From assembly GCF_000240225.1 (NCBI RefSeq), contig NZ_AGUD01000011.1:1-64000 (forward strand): 64,000 bases of DNA. Direction: 5' to 3'. The translations under genes and the position numbers were made by a program. The stretch is from Patulibacter medicamentivorans (lineage in GTDB: Bacteria; Actinomycetota; Thermoleophilia; Solirubrobacterales; Solirubrobacteraceae). Below, in pieces: positions 61,690 through 64,000 of the stretch; position 1 is the first letter of the stretch, and every line of letters starts with the position of its first letter. The notes beneath the pieces were generated by a model that did not search any database, was not told where the DNA came from, and saw only the letters and a list, made by a program, of their open reading frames with translations.

Positions 61690-62549
61690 GCGCCCCGGTC
61701 GTCGGCTGGATCGGGGTCGGCGAGATGGGCCGCCCGATGGCGGCCAACCTCGTTCGGGCCGGCTGGCGGGTCGTCGCCTTCGACCGCGACGACGAGCGCC
61801 TGGCCGCGGCCGCGGAGGCTGGGATCGAGGCCGCCGCCGACGCCGCGGCGGTGGTCGCGCAGGCCGACCGGGTCGTGACGATGCTGCGGACCGGCGCCCA
61901 GACCGAGCAGCTGCTGCTGGGCCCGGACGGGCTGGTGGCGGCCGCTGGCCGGCCGCTCGACGTGGTCGTGATGAGCACGATGGATCCGGAGTCGATGCAG
62001 CGGCTGGCGGTGGCGGCGGCCGCCGGCGGGGCGACGGTGCTCGACGTGCCGGTCAGCGGCGGCGTCCGCGGCGCCGAGGACGCGAGCCTCTCGGTGATGG
62101 CCTCGGGCCCCGCCGACGCGCTCGAGCGAGCGGCGCCGATGCTCGACCTGCTGGGGTCGCGGACCTACCGGCTCGGCGATCGCGCGGGGGCCAGCCAGGC
62201 GGCGAAGCTGGCCAACCAGGTGATGATGGCGGTGTCGATCGCCGGCACCTACGAGGGGCTGGCGCTGGCCCGCGACTACGGGCTGCGGGACGGGCCGGTG
62301 ATCGACGCGGTCTGCGCCGGCACCGGCGCCAGCTGGCCGCTCGCGCACTGGGACTGGATGCGCAGCCTGTGGGAGCAGTACGTGCCCGACAACGCGCTCG
62401 ACATCCTCGACAAGGACCTGAAGGCGGTGGTCGCCGCGATCGCCGAGCGCGGGGTCGAGATGCCGGTCACCGACGCGACCTTCCGGCGGCTCTCGACGCT
62501 CTGGTCGGCGGCCCGCGAGCAGGCCGCCGGTCAAGCCAGCTCGAAGTAG
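61686..62549 (+). CDS. 3-hydroxyisobutyrate-dehydrogenase-family NAD(P) oxidoreductase
   Basis: 287 residues from GTG 61686: Rossmann loop GWIGVGEMGRPMAANL, substrate-binding DVPVSGGVRGAEDASLSVM and catalytic Lys in AAKLANQVMM. The family oxidises beta-hydroxyacids. Transcription seems separate from the operon before it, with its own FadR-like operator. Its 3' end overlaps the convergent FadR-type gene by 19 bp. Confidence 0.9.
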   Translation: MSAPVVGWIGVGEMGRPMAANLVRAGWRVVAFDRDDERLAAAAEAGIEAAADAAAVVAQADRVVTMLRTGAQTEQLLLGPDGLVAAAGRPLDVVVMSTMDPESMQRLAVAAAAGGATVLDVPVSGGVRGAEDASLSVMASGPADALERAAPMLDLLGSRTYRLGDRAGASQAAKLANQVMMAVSIAGTYEGLALARDYGLRDGPVIDAVCAGTGASWPLAHWDWMRSLWEQYVPDNALDILDKDLKAVVAAIAERGVEMPVTDATFRRLSTLWSAAREQAAGQASSK

Positions 62550-63244
62550 CGGGCGAAGTACTCCAGATGTCGCCGCATCGCCGCCTCGGCCGCGGGCCCG
62601 TCCTGGGCCTCGACCGCCTCGACGACCGCTTCGAGGTGGCCGAAGAGCAGCTGCGGGTCGATCCCGCGGGCCTCGTCGCTGAAGCGGCGGAAGGCGGTCG
62701 ACGTCGCGTCGACGAATCCGATGATCAGCGGGTTGTGGGTGCAGTCGGCGAGCGCGGCGTGGAAGGCCAGGTCGGCGGCCAGCGCCGCGTCCGGGTCGAG
62801 CGGGGCGCCGGCGGGCCGTGGCAGCGCCGCCTCCAGCCGCAGCAGGTCCTCGGCGGTCCGGTGCTCGGCGGCCGAGGCGGCGCTCAGCAGCTCCAGCGCG
62901 TGGCGGACCTCGAACAGCTGGGCGTAGGTCAGCGTCCGCATGCTGAGCGAGAGCGAGATCACCTCGGCGACGCTGCTGCCGAGCGCGCGCAGCGACATCT
63001 CCGCCACCCGATAGCCGCCGGTGCGCCCGCGCGAGGAGACGAGCACGTGGTCGGCGCGCAGCGTCCGCAGCGCCTCGCGGGCGGTCGGCCGGCTGACGCC
63101 GAACATCGCGGCCAGCCGCTCCTCGCTCGGCAGCCGGTCGCCCGGCTTCAGCTGCCCGTCGAGGATCGACTGCTTGATGCTCGACGCGATCTGCTGGGGC
63201 GCGGACTGGACGGGCTGCGGGGCGCTGAACGGCGTGTCGGCCAT
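62531..63244 (-). CDS. GntR-family regulator, FadR/FCD subfamily
   Basis: 237 residues from ATG 63244. The winged helix is LPSEERLAAMFGVSRPTAREALRTLRAD; the FCD domain has an FEVRHALELLSAASAAEH and LAFHAALADCTHNPL pattern. It is divergent from the hydantoinase gene; the gap contains ATTGTAAACAATTTTAC, a good FadR/GntR-type site, and related sites precede the genes at 61.7 and 42.2 kb. Confidence 0.9.
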   Translation of the reverse strand: MADTPFSAPQPVQSAPQQIASSIKQSILDGQLKPGDRLPSEERLAAMFGVSRPTAREALRTLRADHVLVSSRGRTGGYRVAEMSLRALGSSVAEVISLSLSMRTLTYAQLFEVRHALELLSAASAAEHRTAEDLLRLEAALPRPAGAPLDPDAALAADLAFHAALADCTHNPLIIGFVDATSTAFRRFSDEARGIDPQLLFGHLEAVVEAVEAQDGPAAEAAMRRHLEYFARYFELA

Positions 63245-63254
63245 GGTCAAAATT

Positions 63255-63300
63255 GTAAACAATTTTACAGGTTGACAGGCAAATTCCTCCTGCCGATGAT
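63255..63300 (+). promoter_or_regulatory. FadR-like operator and promoter of the hydantoinase gene; leaderless
   Basis: GTAAAC-AATTTTACAG-GTTGAC (63255-63276), TTGACA (63272-63277), 17 bp, GATGAT (63295-63300). The predicted start at 63306-63307 coincides with the ATG at 63307, so the mRNA would be leaderless. Confidence 0.68.
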
Positions 63301-63306
63301 GGCCCG

Positions 63307-64000
63307 ATGAGCTACGCGATCGGGATCGACGTCGGCGGGACCTTCACCGACTTCGTGGTCGTCGACGAGCGCGACCGCTCCTACTGGGCGCACAAGTCGC
63401 CGAGCACGCCGGCCGACCCCTCCGAGGGCCTGCTGCGGGGCCTCGGCGAGATCGCCGCGGGGCTCGGGCTGGCGCCGCGGGAGTTCCTGGCCCGGATCTC
63501 GCTGATCGTCCACGGCACGACGGTCACCACCAACGCCGTCCTGACCGGCCGCGGCGCCCGCACCGGGCTGCTGACCACCGAGGGCTTCCGCGACGTGCTG
63601 CAGATGCGGCGCGGCGTCCGCAGCCGCGAGCACCTCTACGACAACACCTACGTCGCCCCGCCGCCGCTGGTCCCGCGCGAGCGGCGGCTGCCGGTGCCGG
63701 AGCGGATCGACGCCGCCGGCGCGGTCCGCGTCCCGCTCGACCGCGAGGCGCTGGCCGCCGCCGTCCGCCAGCTGGTCGCCGACGACGTCGAGGCGCTGGC
63801 CGTCTGCTTCATGCACGCCTACGCCGACGATCGCCACGAGCGCGAGGCGCGGGCGGTGGTCGAGGAGCTGGCGCCGGACCTGTTCCTGTCGGTGTCCTCC
63901 GAGGTGCTGCCCCAGATCCGGCTCAACGACCGGGTCAGCACGACGGTGATGAACGCCTACGTCGGACCGGTCCTGCGCCGCTACGTCGAGCGGCTTGTCG
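63307..64000 (+). CDS. hyuA: Hydantoinase/oxoprolinase subunit A (3' truncated by window edge)
   Basis: The frame stays open from ATG 63307 to the right edge (231 residues visible; complete proteins are about 700). The N-terminal ATPase-like phosphate loop GIDVGGTFTDFVV and HGTTVTTNAVLTGRGARTGLLTTEGFRDVLQMRR are diagnostic of HyuA. With a HyuB partner it hydrolyses cyclic amides such as N-methylhydantoin or oxoproline using ATP, or carboxylates ketones in the acetone/acetophenone carboxylase branch. HyuB is presumably just outside. Confidence 0.92.
   Translation, partial: MSYAIGIDVGGTFTDFVVVDERDRSYWAHKSPSTPADPSEGLLRGLGEIAAGLGLAPREFLARISLIVHGTTVTTNAVLTGRGARTGLLTTEGFRDVLQMRRGVRSREHLYDNTYVAPPPLVPRERRLPVPERIDAAGAVRVPLDREALAAAVRQLVADDVEALAVCFMHAYADDRHEREARAVVEELAPDLFLSVSSEVLPQIRLNDRVSTTVMNAYVGPVLRRYVERLV

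Overview
The window is about 70% GC or higher, almost fully coding, with many 4-bp start/stop overlaps (ATGA, GTGA), frequent GTG starts and several promoters that leave no room for a Shine-Dalgarno. Gene content (bacterial P450s, MalFGK-type sugar ABC systems, many TetR/GntR regulators, secreted proteins with Arg-rich Ig-like C-termini) points to a soil or plant-associated high-GC actinobacterium, plausibly Solirubrobacterales. That placement is inference from style, not a marker gene. No rRNA, tRNA, CRISPR array, insertion sequence or integrase was seen.

Left part (1-28.4 kb): a divergent TetR/MaoC pair, a secreted serine hydrolase, then an 11-gene co-directional operon (3.57-19.36 kb): two P450s, a GH106-like glycosidase, an arabinose/fucose-isomerase-family protein, a carbohydrate ABC importer (SBP, two permeases, ATPase), a glutathione-independent formaldehyde dehydrogenase, an NHL beta-propeller protein and a third P450. 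It converges on a GH78 rhamnosidase; next come a LacI regulator and a divergent operon with L-rhamnose isomerase, a glutamine-synthetase-like ligase, a gamma-glutamyl hydrolase, an Fe-type alcohol dehydrogenase and a GntR regulator. Four LacI-type palindromes (near 2.03, 3.55, 21.87 and 23.07 kb) lie within the core promoters of these units, so the block reads as one LacI regulon. Rhamnosidases, rhamnose isomerase, three P450s and formaldehyde oxidation together suggest catabolism of a rhamnosylated, probably methylated compound with oxidative demethylation.

Middle (28.4-38 kb): secreted M15-like peptidase, a Calx-beta-like exported protein, TetR, an esterase-D/antigen-85-like exported hydrolase, a relic of an NAD(P)-binding protein, an operon of flavoprotein, nitrilase-fold protein without its catalytic Cys, and 7Fe ferredoxin (divergent from a TetR gene), and an LhgO-type flavoprotein.

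Right part (38-64 kb): cobalt-type nitrile hydratase with its accessory protein, copper amine oxidase, amidase, PaaX-family regulator, RbsABC-type importer genes interleaved with two aldehyde dehydrogenases and a GMC oxidoreductase, an acyl-CoA ligase, TetR, an M20 conjugate hydrolase, a haem aldoxime dehydratase, a thiolase-fold/DUF35 pair, an alpha/beta hydrolase, a cyclase-family hydrolase, a 3-hydroxyisobutyrate-dehydrogenase-like enzyme, a FadR-type regulator and the start of a hydantoinase/oxoprolinase gene. Five promoters here share an element, CTGCAT-N7-CGCTGGTAT, linking nitrile hydratase, amine oxidase/amidase, transporter, aldoxime dehydratase and thiolase units. A second repeated element (GTCAAC-N10-GTTGAC) overlaps the -35 boxes of three units, two of which begin with tiny leader ORFs. 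I read this part as a funnel turning (aryl)acetaldoximes, nitriles, amides, amines, alcohols and conjugates into an acid and then its CoA ester.
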